Shown piece by piece: positions 8,239 through 16,758 of a DNA stretch of 35,365 nucleotides. Under the pieces are notes generated by a model, which made no database searches, had not been told where the DNA came from, and worked only from the letters and a program-made list of their open reading frames with translations. Source of the DNA: Deltaproteobacteria bacterium (GTDB lineage: Bacteria > Desulfobacterota > Desulfomonilia > UBA1062); the NCBI GenBank assembly GCA_029547045.1, contig JAKPQL010000073.1:1-35365 (forward strand). The letters are read 5' to 3'. The translations under genes were made by a program, and so were the position numbers. Each line of letters begins with the position of its first letter. Positions within the stretch are counted from its first letter, which is position 1.

Positions 8239-9084
8239 ATGGAGCAGCCATCCATCTTTGACTACCTCGACTACCGGGCCTTCCTGCAGGACCTGTTCGA
8301 GTTCAGGAAGCAGGGCGACCGGGGGTTTTCCCACCGGTCCTTTTCCCAGCGGGCAGGCTTCGCCTCGCCCAATTTCCTCAAGCTGGTCATGGCCGGCCAG
8401 AGGAACCTCACCACCGCGAGCCTGGCCAGGGTCGTCAAGGGCTTCGGCCTGAAGAAGCAGGAACGGGAATACCTCGAAAACCTGGTGTACATGAACCAGG
8501 CAGCCACCCACGACGAGAAGAACCACTACTATGCAAAGCTCATGCGGCTCAGGTCCAACTCCCGGGTCAAGCTCATCGACAAGGCCTGCTACGAATACCT
8601 GTCCACCTGGTACTGCCCGGCCGTGCGGGAGGTCATAACCTTCGGCGGAGGGCGCCTCTCGGCCGCGGATATCGCATCGCTGCTCGTGCCGGGCGTGTCC
8701 GTGAGGGACGTGGAGCGGGCCCTGAGAGTGCTCCTTGACCTCGGCCTGATCCGCAGGACCGAAGACGGCGCGTGGCAGCAGTGCGACAAGGCCCTGACCA
8801 CGGGCCCACAGGTGCAGATGCTTGGGTCGGCCAATTTCCACCGGGAAATGATCCGGCTCGCAGCTGAAGCCATCGAGCGGTTCCCTGCCGCAGAACGCGA
8901 CATCGGCGCCCTCACCCTGGGCATCCCGGCCGAACGCTTTGCCGAATTCAGGAATCGCATCATGGCGTTCCGCAGGGAGCTCCTTGCCATGGCCTGCGAA
9001 GACGACCGGCCGGACCGGGTCATCCAGGTGAACATCCAGCTGTTCCCCCTGACGAAACCTTACAGGAAGGAGAATGGGCAATGA
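8239..9084 (+). CDS. TIGR02147/DUF4423-family protein, probable transcriptional regulator
   Basis: The product starts MEQPSIFDYLDYRAFLQDLFEFRK, the diagnostic opening of the TIGR02147 family, followed by FSHRSFSQRAGFASPNFLKLVMAGQRNLT, a helix-turn-helix-like segment, and a C-terminal DUF4423-type half with a second winged-helix-like region (SVRDVERALRVLLDLGLIRRTEDG). The family is described from Fibrobacter and deltaproteobacteria-like genomes and has no firmly assigned function. No good ribosome-binding site precedes any start; ATGs at 8227, 8230 and 8239 are all possible and I chose the last because family members begin a few residues before IFDY. The TGA stop overlaps the ATG of the next gene (ATGA), so they are translationally coupled. 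The AT-rich, palindrome-bearing upstream region suggests regulated expression. Confidence 0.85.
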   Translation: MEQPSIFDYLDYRAFLQDLFEFRKQGDRGFSHRSFSQRAGFASPNFLKLVMAGQRNLTTASLARVVKGFGLKKQEREYLENLVYMNQAATHDEKNHYYAKLMRLRSNSRVKLIDKACYEYLSTWYCPAVREVITFGGGRLSAADIASLLVPGVSVRDVERALRVLLDLGLIRRTEDGAWQQCDKALTTGPQVQMLGSANFHREMIRLAAEAIERFPAAERDIGALTLGIPAERFAEFRNRIMAFRRELLAMACEDDRPDRVIQVNIQLFPLTKPYRKENGQ

Positions 9085-10988
9085 ACATGCATGCTCGCAA
9101 TGCAATGACGGAGGCGGTACGGATCGCGGGGCTCCTGGTCATGGTACTCGTCCTGGGGTGCTCGGGGGGGACCGAGGTGGGCAACCCCACCGCATCGGGG
9201 GTCGTGGCCTTTGACAGCAGCGAGGCCCTCGAGTCCTACCTCAAGGAACAGCTCGCATCCACTGTGGTCCCCCGGAACGTGGCGGACGCAGCGGCCATGG
9301 AGGGCGACTTCCAGGCAGGCTCATACTCCACCACCAACCTCCAGGAAGCCTCCGCGGACGAGTCGGATACCGTGAAGAACGACGGGGAACACCTCTACAT
9401 CGCCCGTCAGGGCGAGGTGGCGGTGGTGCAGGCCATGCCCGCCGGCAACGCCCGCGTGGTGAGCAGGGTCCCCATCGACGGCACCGTGGACTCGCTGTAC
9501 CTGTCGGACAACCTGCTCATCGTATTCGCCGTACCAGCCGGGTCAGCCTGGTCCCAGCACCCGGACGACCGCATCACCGTGGGCATGCCCTCATGGATCC
9601 CGGACACGGCCAGAACGTGCGTGCTCATCTACGACGTGACAGACCCCGCCTCTCCCACAAAGCGCAGGGAAGTGGAGATCGAGGGAGTCCTGGCGAGCTC
9701 GCGTATCGTGGGGGGCAGGCTCCACGTTGTCCAGCAGTTCCTGCCCGTGCTCCCGGCCCTGGACTCTGAATACAACGGAACCCAGGGGGACCTGAGCAAT
9801 GCGGTGTCAGGCAATGCAGGCGCCCTGGACGACCTCACCCTGGACGACCTGATCCCGTCCTACACGGTTGTGGACGGGCAGGGCGAGCGGTCCCCGGAGG
9901 AGCCCCTCGTCACCTACCGGGACTTCTACCGCCCCACAGACCCGGAAGGCGGCAGCATCGTCACCATCACCACCTTCGACCTCGAGGATGTCGCACTGCC
10001 CTTCTCCAGCGTGGGGTTCGTCGGAGACGTCCACACGGTCTATGCATCCACCGACGCCCTGTTCCTGCTCTCCAACTCCTACGTGGAAAACGGGAGCACC
10101 TGGTCCTGCCGCACCCTCATCCACCGGTTCAGCCTGGACGACCTGTCCGACATCGCCAGCGGCACCGTGGAAGGCTGGATCGTCAACCAGTTTTCCCTGG
10201 GCGAGTACAACGGCGTGCTCCGCATCGCCACCACCGACTCCCTGAACGACCCGCCGGGCGTCACCAACACGGTCTTCTGCCTGCGGCAGAACGGTACCGG
10301 CCTGGAGGTCGCGGGCCGCATCGACGACATCACCCCGGGCGAGAGGATCTACTCGGCCCGGTTCATCGAAGACCGCGGGTACCTCGTCACCTTTGTCCAG
10401 GTGGACCCCCTCATCACCCTGGACCTGTCGGACCCGGAGCGACCTGCCATCCTGGGTGAGCTGGTCCTGCCCGGATACTCCACCTACATCCACCCGGTGG
10501 ACGATGACACCCTCATCACCCTCGGCGTGAACACCGTGGAGCACGAGGGAATGGTCGTGAGCGACGGCGTGCAGCTCTCGCTCTTCGACGTGAGCGAACC
10601 TGAAGTCCCCGTGCTCGTGGACAGGGTCACCATCGGGGACAGCGGCACGAGCTCGGAGGCCCTGTGGAACCACAAGGCCTTCACCTTCCTCCCGGATGTG
10701 GGCCTCATCGCCTTTCCCATCGACATCTACGAGACCTCGGCAGGCGATGACTGGTGGTCCATGGGCGGCTACACCTTCTCCGGGCTCTACGTGTATCGCA
10801 TGGATGGATCCTCGGGTTTCACCTTCCTCGGCCGCATCGACACGCAGCCCGGTGAGGACTGGTTCTACAGCACCTGGACGCGGGGAGTCTTCATGGGCGA
10901 CAGCGTGCATGCCGTGCGTGCCGACGAGGTGAAGTCCGCCTACGTGAACGACATCGGGCACACCATCAGCACACTTTCTCTGGAATGA
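9081..10988 (+). CDS. Beta-propeller-domain lipoprotein with GTEVGNPT motif
   Basis: The 635-residue product has a signal peptide ending in VLVLGC (lipid-anchored Cys27) directly followed by SGGTEVGNPT. The segment ASADESDTVKNDGEHLYIARQGEVAVVQA matches the start of the beta-propeller (PF09826-type) family, whose members usually read DE-D-VKTDG-YIY. Blade-like repeats follow with LYLSDNLLIVFA, LIYDVTDPASPTKRREVEIEG, TLDLSDPERPAILGELVLPG and LSLFDVSEPEVPVLVDRVTIGD. It should be a surface or periplasmic lipoprotein with a scaffold or binding role; no catalytic motif is seen. AAGGAG lies ten bases before the ATG, which overlaps the regulator's stop codon. A G+C-rich hairpin ends the unit. Confidence 0.86.
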   Translation: MNMHARNAMTEAVRIAGLLVMVLVLGCSGGTEVGNPTASGVVAFDSSEALESYLKEQLASTVVPRNVADAAAMEGDFQAGSYSTTNLQEASADESDTVKNDGEHLYIARQGEVAVVQAMPAGNARVVSRVPIDGTVDSLYLSDNLLIVFAVPAGSAWSQHPDDRITVGMPSWIPDTARTCVLIYDVTDPASPTKRREVEIEGVLASSRIVGGRLHVVQQFLPVLPALDSEYNGTQGDLSNAVSGNAGALDDLTLDDLIPSYTVVDGQGERSPEEPLVTYRDFYRPTDPEGGSIVTITTFDLEDVALPFSSVGFVGDVHTVYASTDALFLLSNSYVENGSTWSCRTLIHRFSLDDLSDIASGTVEGWIVNQFSLGEYNGVLRIATTDSLNDPPGVTNTVFCLRQNGTGLEVAGRIDDITPGERIYSARFIEDRGYLVTFVQVDPLITLDLSDPERPAILGELVLPGYSTYIHPVDDDTLITLGVNTVEHEGMVVSDGVQLSLFDVSEPEVPVLVDRVTIGDSGTSSEALWNHKAFTFLPDVGLIAFPIDIYETSAGDDWWSMGGYTFSGLYVYRMDGSSGFTFLGRIDTQPGEDWFYSTWTRGVFMGDSVHAVRADEVKSAYVNDIGHTISTLSLE

Positions 10989-10998
10989 TATCCCCTCC

Positions 10999-11030
10999 CG
11001 GCAGGGGCGGCAGCGCCGGCGCCCCTGCCG
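10999..11030 (+). terminator. GC-rich hairpin after the beta-propeller gene
   Basis: CGGCAGGGGCG (10999-11009) and CGCCCCTGCCG (11020-11030) form a perfect 11-base-pair stem with a 10-base loop, ten bases after the stop codon. It lacks a T-tract, so termination may need Rho. Confidence 0.55.
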
Positions 11031-11146
11031 ACACAGCACCGCCAGGGATTCCTCATCCAGGAGATGGCTGTACGGACAGCTCTTCCCTGACCGTCCGTGT
11101 ACCCCCTCGGCAGGCACCCCGTGCTGTTCCCTCACCCTCTCCTCGC

Positions 11147-11175
11147 TTGACACCCCCACCCCCATGGGATACATC
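11147..11175 (+). promoter_or_regulatory. Sigma-70-type promoter of the kdsA-lpt-rpoN operon
   Basis: TTGACA (11147-11152), exactly 17 bases, then TACATC (11170-11175). The -35 box is perfect; the -10 box keeps the important T1 and A2 but not the last T. It is the only good match in the 248 bases before kdsA and lies about 60 bases from its start. Confidence 0.65.
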
Positions 11176-11236
11176 TCCAGGCAGGCACAGGCCCTTTTCG
11201 AGGCACCAGGGCCAGGCCGGAACGGGGAAAGGGGCC

Positions 11237-12049
11237 ATGAACAGCGTCACCATCGGGAACATCACCATGGGCAGCGGCACGCTGGTCCTCATCGCGGGGC
11301 CGTGCGTCATCGAGTCACGGGACCATGCCCTGTTCATGGCCCAAGGCATCCGGGACATCACGGCCAGGATCGGCATGCCCTGCATCTTCAAGGCATCCTT
11401 CGACAAGGCCAACCGCTCCTCCCTGGACTCCTACCGCGGCCCGGGACTGGAAAGGGGCCTGGAGATCCTCGCCGAGGTGAAACAGGAGCTCGGCATGCCG
11501 GTGCTCTCGGACATCCACGAGCCCGACCAGGCGCAGGCAGCCTCCGAGGTCCTGGACATGATCCAGATCCCGGCCTTCCTGTGCCGCCAGACCGACCTGC
11601 TGGTGGCCGCGGGAAGGACCGGCAAGCCCGTGAACATCAAGAAGGGACAGTTCATGGCCCCCTGGGACATGGCACACGCAGCAGCCAAGGTGACGGGCAC
11701 GGGCAACCAGGCCGTGGCCCTCACCGAGCGCGGCACCACGCTGGGCTACAACAACCTCGTGTGCGACCTGCGGAGCCTCGCCTTCATGCGGGACCTGGGC
11801 TACCCGGTAGTCCTGGACGTGACCCACAGCCTCCAGCTCCCGGGCGGCAGGGGTTCTTCGTCCGGAGGCACGGCCGAGCTCATCGAGCCGCTCGCCCGGG
11901 CCGGCGTGGCCTTCGGCCTGGACGGCATCTTCCTCGAGGTGCACGACGACCCGGCCCACGCCAAGAGCGACGGCCCCAACAGCCTGCGCCTCGACCGGCT
12001 GGAACCACTGCTCGTGCAGCTCACAAGAATCCGGGAGGCCCTCCCATGA
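11237..12049 (+). CDS. kdsA: 3-deoxy-8-phosphooctulonate synthase (KDO-8-phosphate synthase)
   Basis: The ATG at 11237 gives 270 residues. It condenses phosphoenolpyruvate with arabinose 5-phosphate, the committed step to KDO of lipid A-core. Family blocks seen are GPCVIESRDHALFMAQGI, FKASFDKANRSS, PVLSDIHEPDQA, IPAFLCRQTDLL, VNIKKGQFMAPWDM, ERGTTLGYNNLV and DVTHSLQLPGG. The Cys in GPCVIES (residue 23) marks the metal-dependent class; the metal-independent enzyme of E. coli has Asn there. A longer frame upstream to 10985 runs through the terminator and promoter and is not coding. The gene opens an eight-gene operon; its TGA overlaps the kdsC start. Confidence 0.97.
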   Translation: MNSVTIGNITMGSGTLVLIAGPCVIESRDHALFMAQGIRDITARIGMPCIFKASFDKANRSSLDSYRGPGLERGLEILAEVKQELGMPVLSDIHEPDQAQAASEVLDMIQIPAFLCRQTDLLVAAGRTGKPVNIKKGQFMAPWDMAHAAAKVTGTGNQAVALTERGTTLGYNNLVCDLRSLAFMRDLGYPVVLDVTHSLQLPGGRGSSSGGTAELIEPLARAGVAFGLDGIFLEVHDDPAHAKSDGPNSLRLDRLEPLLVQLTRIREALP

Positions 12050-12549
12050 GCACCATCTCCTGCCTGGTCCTCGACGTGGACGGCGTGCTCACGGACTCGC
12101 GCATCTACATCAGCGACTCCGGAGAGGAGACCAAGGCCTTCAACAGCAAGGACGGCCACGGCCTGAAGCTCCTCCTGCGCATGGGTATCGAGGTGGTCAT
12201 CCTCACCGGCAGGTCCTCCCGGGTCGTGGAGCACCGCGCCAAGGACCTGGGCATCACCCACGTGATCCAGGGGTCCAAGGACAAGAAGGCGGCCCTGATC
12301 GACCTGGCGGAGCGCATCGGCATCGAGACGAAGCACATGGCCTACATGGGGGACGATGTGGTGGACCTCCCGCCCATGGCCCTGTGCGGCCTCACCTTCG
12401 CCCCGGCGGACGCCGTGGACATGGTGAGGGAACGGGCGGACGTGGTGACCGTGAACAGGGGCGGCCACGGCGCGGTGCGCGAGGCCGTGGAGATCCTGCT
12501 GAAGAGGCTGGGCCTGTTCGAACAGGCCATGGAACGCTATGTGGGGTAA
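12046..12549 (+). CDS. kdsC: 3-deoxy-D-manno-octulosonate 8-phosphate phosphatase
   Basis: This 167-residue HAD-superfamily protein contains DVDGVLTDS (motif I, Asp10 nucleophile and Asp12), LLLRMGIEVVILTGRSS (motif II) and YMGDDVVDLPPMALCGL (metal-binding motif). It is the small, cap-less tetrameric KdsC type that dephosphorylates KDO-8-phosphate made by the preceding gene. Start ATGA overlaps the kdsA stop by four bases and its own end overlaps lptC by eleven, showing tight coupling. Confidence 0.96.
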   Translation: MSTISCLVLDVDGVLTDSRIYISDSGEETKAFNSKDGHGLKLLLRMGIEVVILTGRSSRVVEHRAKDLGITHVIQGSKDKKAALIDLAERIGIETKHMAYMGDDVVDLPPMALCGLTFAPADAVDMVRERADVVTVNRGGHGAVREAVEILLKRLGLFEQAMERYVG

Positions 12550-13069
12550 ACTGCTGCTCTTCTGCTGCGCCATCGCGGTCATGGTGTTCCTGCTCCGCTC
12601 CCAGGACACCGACAGGGTCGCGTCCACCCCTTCGGGCCCGGCTCTGTCCCGCCGGGCCGAGAACGTCGTCATGCTCGAACGCTCCCGCGAGACCGGCAGG
12701 ACCCTGAAGATAGAGGCACGCAGGGTGGTGGAGACCGACGACGGCCTGTCGCGCTTTCGCGACTTCCGTCTCGAGCAGGAAGACGGCCCCGAGCTCTCCG
12801 GCATGGAGGCCACCTATGACCGATCCACCTCGCTCCTTGCCATCAGCGGGGACCTCACCATCGCCACCCCGGACGGGGGACGGGTCGTCATGAACGGCCT
12901 GAGCTGGGACAGGCAGAGCAATACGGCACACACGGACAATCCGGTCAGCATCGAGGCGGCAGGAGGGGTCATCACCGCCGAGAGGGCGTCCTTCAGCGAC
13001 GGGTTCACCCGCATCGCACTCACAGGCAGGGTCCATGCGAAGATCATGCAGAATATTCTTGGTCATTAG
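12539..13069 (+). CDS. lptC: LPS export protein LptC
   Basis: The 176-residue protein has a single N-terminal anchor (LLLFCCAIAVMVFLLRSQ) and a periplasmic beta-strand-rich part with KIEARRVVETDDGLSRFRDFRLEQEDG and LSGMEATYDRSTSLLAISGDLTI, the pattern of the OstA/LptC beta-jellyroll. LptC passes LPS from the LptBFG transporter to LptA. It overlaps kdsC (11 bases) and lptA (35 bases); the order kdsC-lptC-lptA-lptB confirms the call although LptC sequences are divergent. Confidence 0.92.
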   Translation: MWGKLLLFCCAIAVMVFLLRSQDTDRVASTPSGPALSRRAENVVMLERSRETGRTLKIEARRVVETDDGLSRFRDFRLEQEDGPELSGMEATYDRSTSLLAISGDLTIATPDGGRVVMNGLSWDRQSNTAHTDNPVSIEAAGGVITAERASFSDGFTRIALTGRVHAKIMQNILGH

Positions 13070-13541
13070 CCTGCTCTGGGCCACGGCCCTGAACGCACAG
13101 GCCCTCAAGGCCTCCCCTGCGGCCACCGATATGGTGGACATCGAGGCCGACAGATTGGACGTGCACACCGGGAAGGGAACAGCCACATTCAAGGGGAACG
13201 TCAGGGCGGCCAGGACCGGCGTGACGGTCAGGGCCGATTCCATCACGCTGACCTACGACCAGAACACCCGCAAGGTAGGGCTCCTCGTGGCCGAGGGCGC
13301 CGTGTCCATCCGGTGGAAAGACAGGGAGGCGACCTGCAACAGGGTGGAGTACCGTCTCGCCACCGAGGTCATGGTGCTCACCGGCAACGTCCTCATCACC
13401 AGGGGCCGGGAGCGGCTCTCCGGCCAGAAGGTGACCCTCGACCTGAAGAACGACACCCAGGTCGTGGAGGGCGGCTCCGGCAGGGTGAGGGTCAGGGTGG
13501 ACGCATCCGAAGGCACGGGGATCATGCAATGGGGGAGATGA
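13035..13541 (+). CDS. lptA: LPS transport periplasmic protein LptA
   Basis: The product (168 residues) has a signal peptide (IFLVISLLWATALNAQA) and the OstA-like N-domain: DIEADRLDVHTGKGTATFKGNVRAARTGVTVRADSITLTYD, then GAVSIRWKDREATCNRVEYRLATEVMVLTGNVLITRGRERLSGQKVTLDL. These strands build the LptA bridge carrying LPS across the periplasm. The gene begins inside lptC, a 35-base overlap, and ends inside the start of lptB. Length is normal. Confidence 0.94.
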   Translation: MRRSCRIFLVISLLWATALNAQALKASPAATDMVDIEADRLDVHTGKGTATFKGNVRAARTGVTVRADSITLTYDQNTRKVGLLVAEGAVSIRWKDREATCNRVEYRLATEVMVLTGNVLITRGRERLSGQKVTLDLKNDTQVVEGGSGRVRVRVDASEGTGIMQWGR

Positions 13542-14257
13542 CGCTCAGGGCGGACCGCCTCGAAAAGAGCTACGGAAAGGCCCAGATCATCAAGGGCCTG
13601 TCCCTGCATTGCACCCCCGGCGAGGTCATCGGCCTCCTTGGCCCCAACGGAGCCGGCAAGACCACGACCTTCTACATGGTGGTGGGGCTCGTGCGGCCCG
13701 ACAAGGGCACCGTGTCACTGGGCGGCGAGGACATCACGGACCTGGACCTCTCGGGAAGGGCCATGCGCGGCATCGGCTACCTGCCCCAGGAACCGTCCGT
13801 GTTCCGGGGGCTCAGCGTGGAGGACAACATCGCCGTACCCCTGGAGGCCCGGGGCCTGAAGGGATCCGCGCTGAAGGGGGAGCTCGACGCCATCGTGGCC
13901 GATTTCGGCCTCGACCATGTCCGGAGGAACGCCGGGATCTCCCTGTCCGGCGGCGAGCGGCGGCGGGTGGAGATCGCACGCGCCATGGCCCTGAAGCCAA
14001 CCTTCATGCTCCTGGACGAACCCTTTGCCGGGATCGACCCCATCACGGTCAAGGATATCCAGGATATGATAGGAAACTTGAAAAAAATGGGAATCGGTGT
14101 CATTATTACCGATCATAATGTAAAAGAAACCCTGAAGATTTGCGACAGGGCATATATCATCCACCAGGGTGTTGTAATTGAGGAAGGAACTCCGGAACAG
14201 GTAGTTGCGAATGAGAAGGTCAGGCAGATCTATGTGGGCAGGGACTTTTCCCTGTAG
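13529..14257 (+). CDS. lptB: LPS export ABC transporter ATP-binding protein LptB
   Basis: The product (242 residues) is a complete ABC ATPase with Walker A GPNGAGKTT (38-46), Q-loop LPQEPSVFRGLSV, signature LSGGERRRVEIARA (139-152), Walker B MLLDEPFAGIDP (160-171) and H-loop ITDHNV. The signature and PFAGIDP are diagnostic of LptB, which powers LPS extraction with LptF/LptG (not in this window). ATG 13529 is chosen over 13538 because the GGGGGAG would touch the later codon. The last third, about 14055-14215, is markedly richer in A and T than the rest of the operon. Confidence 0.97.
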   Translation: MGEMTLRADRLEKSYGKAQIIKGLSLHCTPGEVIGLLGPNGAGKTTTFYMVVGLVRPDKGTVSLGGEDITDLDLSGRAMRGIGYLPQEPSVFRGLSVEDNIAVPLEARGLKGSALKGELDAIVADFGLDHVRRNAGISLSGGERRRVEIARAMALKPTFMLLDEPFAGIDPITVKDIQDMIGNLKKMGIGVIITDHNVKETLKICDRAYIIHQGVVIEEGTPEQVVANEKVRQIYVGRDFSL

Positions 14258-14269
14258 AAGGAGCTGAGC

Positions 14270-15649
14270 GTGGCGCTGGAACTCAAGCAGCATCTCAAGC
14301 TGGCGCAGCAGCTCATCATGACGCCGCAGCTCCAGCAGGCCATCAAGCTCCTGCAGCTTTCCCGGCTCGAACTGAAGGAATACATCGATTCCGAGCTCGA
14401 GCAGAACCCCCTGCTCGAGGCAGACACTACCAAGGTCCGCGATGAGACCCCAGAGGCCATCGCCGAGCGCCAGCAGCTCAAGCAGCGCTGGGACGCATAC
14501 CTGGAGACCTACGGCCAGGACAACATCCCGTACTACGAAGACGACGAACGGCCCTCCATCGAGTCCACCACCTCAAAACCCGAGGGCCTGCTCGACCACC
14601 TCCTGTGGCAGATCAGGATGAACGACTTCACGGACAAGGAGCGGGAGGTGGGCCTGTTCATCATCGGCAACCTTGACCACAACGGGTTCCTGTCCCTGGA
14701 CACCCAGGCCATCTGCCAGGAGACCGGGGCGGATCCCGAAGTGGTGGAGAGCGCCATCGCCAAGGTACAGCGGTTCGACCCCCCCGGCATCGCGGCCCGC
14801 GACCTCAAGGACTGCCTCCAGATCCAGGCGCGCCTGCTGGGCCTGGAGGACTCCCTGGTGTGGAGGATCATCGGCTCCCACCTCAGCGACCTCCAGACCA
14901 AGAACTACCACAAGATCGCCCAGGAGCTCTCGTCCACCGTGGAGGAGGTGGCGAACGCGGCCCGGATCATCGTGAACATGGAGCCGAGGCCCGCCCGGGA
15001 CTACTCGGACGAACCGCCCCAGTACGTGGTGCCGGACGTGTACGTGGTGAAGCTCGAGGGCGAGTACGTGGTGGTGCTCAACGAGGACGAGCTGCCCATG
15101 CTCAAGCTCAACCGGGAGTACCAGAGCATGATGAAGTCTGAGGCCATGGGCAAGATGGCCAGGGATTATCTCACCGAGTGCTACAAGTCGGCCCAGTGGC
15201 TCCTGAAGAGCATCCAGCAGCGGCAGAACACCCTGTGCAAGGTCACCGAGAGCATCGTCAAGTTCCAGCGCGAGTTCCTCGACCAGGGGATCACCCACCT
15301 GAAGCCCCTGGTGCTCAGGGACGTGGCTGACGACGTGGGCATGCATGAATCCACCATCAGCCGGGTGACATCTAATAAGTATGTGCATACCCCGCAGGGA
15401 ACCTTTGAACTCAAGTATTTCTTCAACAGCGGCATATCAAAGAGTGACGGTAGTTTCGTGGCATCCCAGAGCGTGAAGAACGAGATCGAAAACATCATCA
15501 AGGCGGAGGATGTGAAGCATCCTCTGAGTGACCAGGCCATTGCTCATATACTGAAGGGGAAAGGGGTGAGGATCGCACGCAGGACCGTTGCCAAGTACCG
15601 TGAGCTGCTTGGGATTCTTCCGTCCAACCAGAGGAAGAAGCATTTCTGA
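14270..15649 (+). CDS. rpoN: RNA polymerase sigma-54 factor
   Basis: The 459-residue protein begins at GTG 14270 with AAGGAG six bases upstream. Region I is glutamine-rich (LKLAQQLIMTPQLQQAIKLLQLSRLELKEYIDSELEQNPLLE), the core-binding and DNA-binding regions follow, and the C-terminus has the helix-turn-helix VADDVGMHESTISRVTSNKYVHTPQGTFELKYFF and the RpoN box ARRTVAKYRELLGI. It directs transcription from -24/-12 promoters with AAA+ activators. It follows lptB by 12 bases, the usual context (lptB-rpoN-hpf-ptsN). Candidate target promoters occur in this window at 6933-6948 and 18563-18578. Confidence 0.98.
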   Translation: MALELKQHLKLAQQLIMTPQLQQAIKLLQLSRLELKEYIDSELEQNPLLEADTTKVRDETPEAIAERQQLKQRWDAYLETYGQDNIPYYEDDERPSIESTTSKPEGLLDHLLWQIRMNDFTDKEREVGLFIIGNLDHNGFLSLDTQAICQETGADPEVVESAIAKVQRFDPPGIAARDLKDCLQIQARLLGLEDSLVWRIIGSHLSDLQTKNYHKIAQELSSTVEEVANAARIIVNMEPRPARDYSDEPPQYVVPDVYVVKLEGEYVVVLNEDELPMLKLNREYQSMMKSEAMGKMARDYLTECYKSAQWLLKSIQQRQNTLCKVTESIVKFQREFLDQGITHLKPLVLRDVADDVGMHESTISRVTSNKYVHTPQGTFELKYFFNSGISKSDGSFVASQSVKNEIENIIKAEDVKHPLSDQAIAHILKGKGVRIARRTVAKYRELLGILPSNQRKKHF

Positions 15650-15678
15650 CAAGGCTGTTAACCACGAGAGGAGGATGT

Positions 15679-16212
15679 ATGCAGACTGACATAACCTTTA
15701 AGAATATTGAATCGTCCGATGCCCTGAAAGACTACGCCGTCAAGAGACTCTCAAAGATCGACAAGTACATCGACCGCATCGCAGAGGCCCATGTCGTCCT
15801 TTCCGTGGAGAAGCGCAGGCACAAGGCAGACGTCACCCTGAACGCCGACGGCGCGGTGATCAACGCCGTGGAGATCACCGAGGACCTGTACGCGGCCATC
15901 GATATGGTCATGGACAAGCTGGAGCGCCAGATCAAGAAGCACAAGGAGAAGCTCCAGGGCAAGAAGACCCAGCAGTCGAAGGCCGCCGCCGCACTGGCCG
16001 GCGGCACGGCGCCCACCGGCAGGAAGGCAAAGCAGCGGCTCGTCTACGAGAAGAACTACCCCGTCAAGCCCATGAGCGTGGACGAGGCGGTCCTGCAGAT
16101 GGACACCATCTCCCAGAGCTTCATCATCTTCCAGAACACGGAGTCCAAGCAGCTCAATCTCATCTACAAACGACACGATGGAGAGCTCGCCCTGGTAGAG
16201 CCCCAGCTATGA
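15679..16212 (+). CDS. hpf: Ribosome hibernation-promoting factor, long form
   Basis: The 177-residue protein has the N-terminal RaiA/HPF domain (FKNIESSDALKDYAVKRLSKIDKYIDRI ... HKADVTLNADGAVINA ... DLYAAIDMVMDKLERQIKKHKEKLQ), an Ala/Lys-rich linker near residues 97-115, and a C-terminal dimerisation domain (NYPVKPMSVDEAVLQMDTISQSFIIFQN). Long HPF dimers pair 70S ribosomes into 100S particles in stationary cells. GAGGAGG precedes the ATG by eight bases. It ends overlapping ptsN by four bases (ATGA). Confidence 0.97.
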   Translation: MQTDITFKNIESSDALKDYAVKRLSKIDKYIDRIAEAHVVLSVEKRRHKADVTLNADGAVINAVEITEDLYAAIDMVMDKLERQIKKHKEKLQGKKTQQSKAAAALAGGTAPTGRKAKQRLVYEKNYPVKPMSVDEAVLQMDTISQSFIIFQNTESKQLNLIYKRHDGELALVEPQL

Positions 16213-16673
16213 AGATAGCCGATATCCTCAGGCCGGAGTGCGTCCTCGCCGACATCAAGGCCACCACGAAGAGGGATATCCTGGAGGAGCTGGCACGACC
16301 GGTGGCCCGGGAATACCACCTGGACCTGGAAGAGGTCGTGGCGGTCCTGCAGAACAGGGAGAAGCTCGGTTCCACCGGCATCGGCGAAGGCGTGGCCATC
16401 CCACACGGCAAGATCAACGACCTGAAGGATGTGGCCGCGGCCATCGGCAGGAGCGCCAGGGGGCTCGATTTCGAGGCAATCGACGGCAAACCCTGTCACA
16501 TCTTCTTCATGCTCGTGGCACCGAGCAACTCTGCGAGCCTGCACGTCAAGGCCCTTGCCCGGGCATCCATGCTCCTCAAGAACCCCGCCCTGAGGCAGAA
16601 GCTCATGGGAACGAGGTCATCCGGAGAGCTGTACCAGATTATCATCGACTACGACAGCACCCTGGACGAGTAG
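16209..16673 (+). CDS. ptsN: PTS IIA-like nitrogen regulatory protein PtsN
   Basis: This 154-residue EIIA-Ntr protein carries the phosphorylatable His66 in GEGVAIPHGKI and ends in the conserved segment with HVKALARASMLLKN. It takes phosphate from the PTS-Ntr chain and usually links carbon, nitrogen and envelope status. It completes the rpoN-hpf-ptsN order; unlike many relatives no hprK or rapZ follows, because a strong terminator comes directly after it. Confidence 0.95.
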   Translation: MKIADILRPECVLADIKATTKRDILEELARPVAREYHLDLEEVVAVLQNREKLGSTGIGEGVAIPHGKINDLKDVAAAIGRSARGLDFEAIDGKPCHIFFMLVAPSNSASLHVKALARASMLLKNPALRQKLMGTRSSGELYQIIIDYDSTLDE

Positions 16674-16699
16674 ATCCCCTGAGCACACCCCACGCAGAG

Positions 16700-16731
16700 A
16701 AAAGGCCCCGCCGGAGTCGGCGGGGCCTTTT
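16700..16731 (+). terminator. Strong intrinsic terminator of the lpt-rpoN operon
   Basis: Perfect 14-base-pair stem: AAAAGGCCCCGCCG (16700-16713), loop GAGT, CGGCGGGGCCTTTT (16718-16731). The A-run and T-run on either side make it usable in both directions, which fits the convergent Cache-protein gene that ends at 16759. Confidence 0.93.
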
Positions 16732-16758
16732 CGTGTGACCACGAAGGAGCGATGCTGC

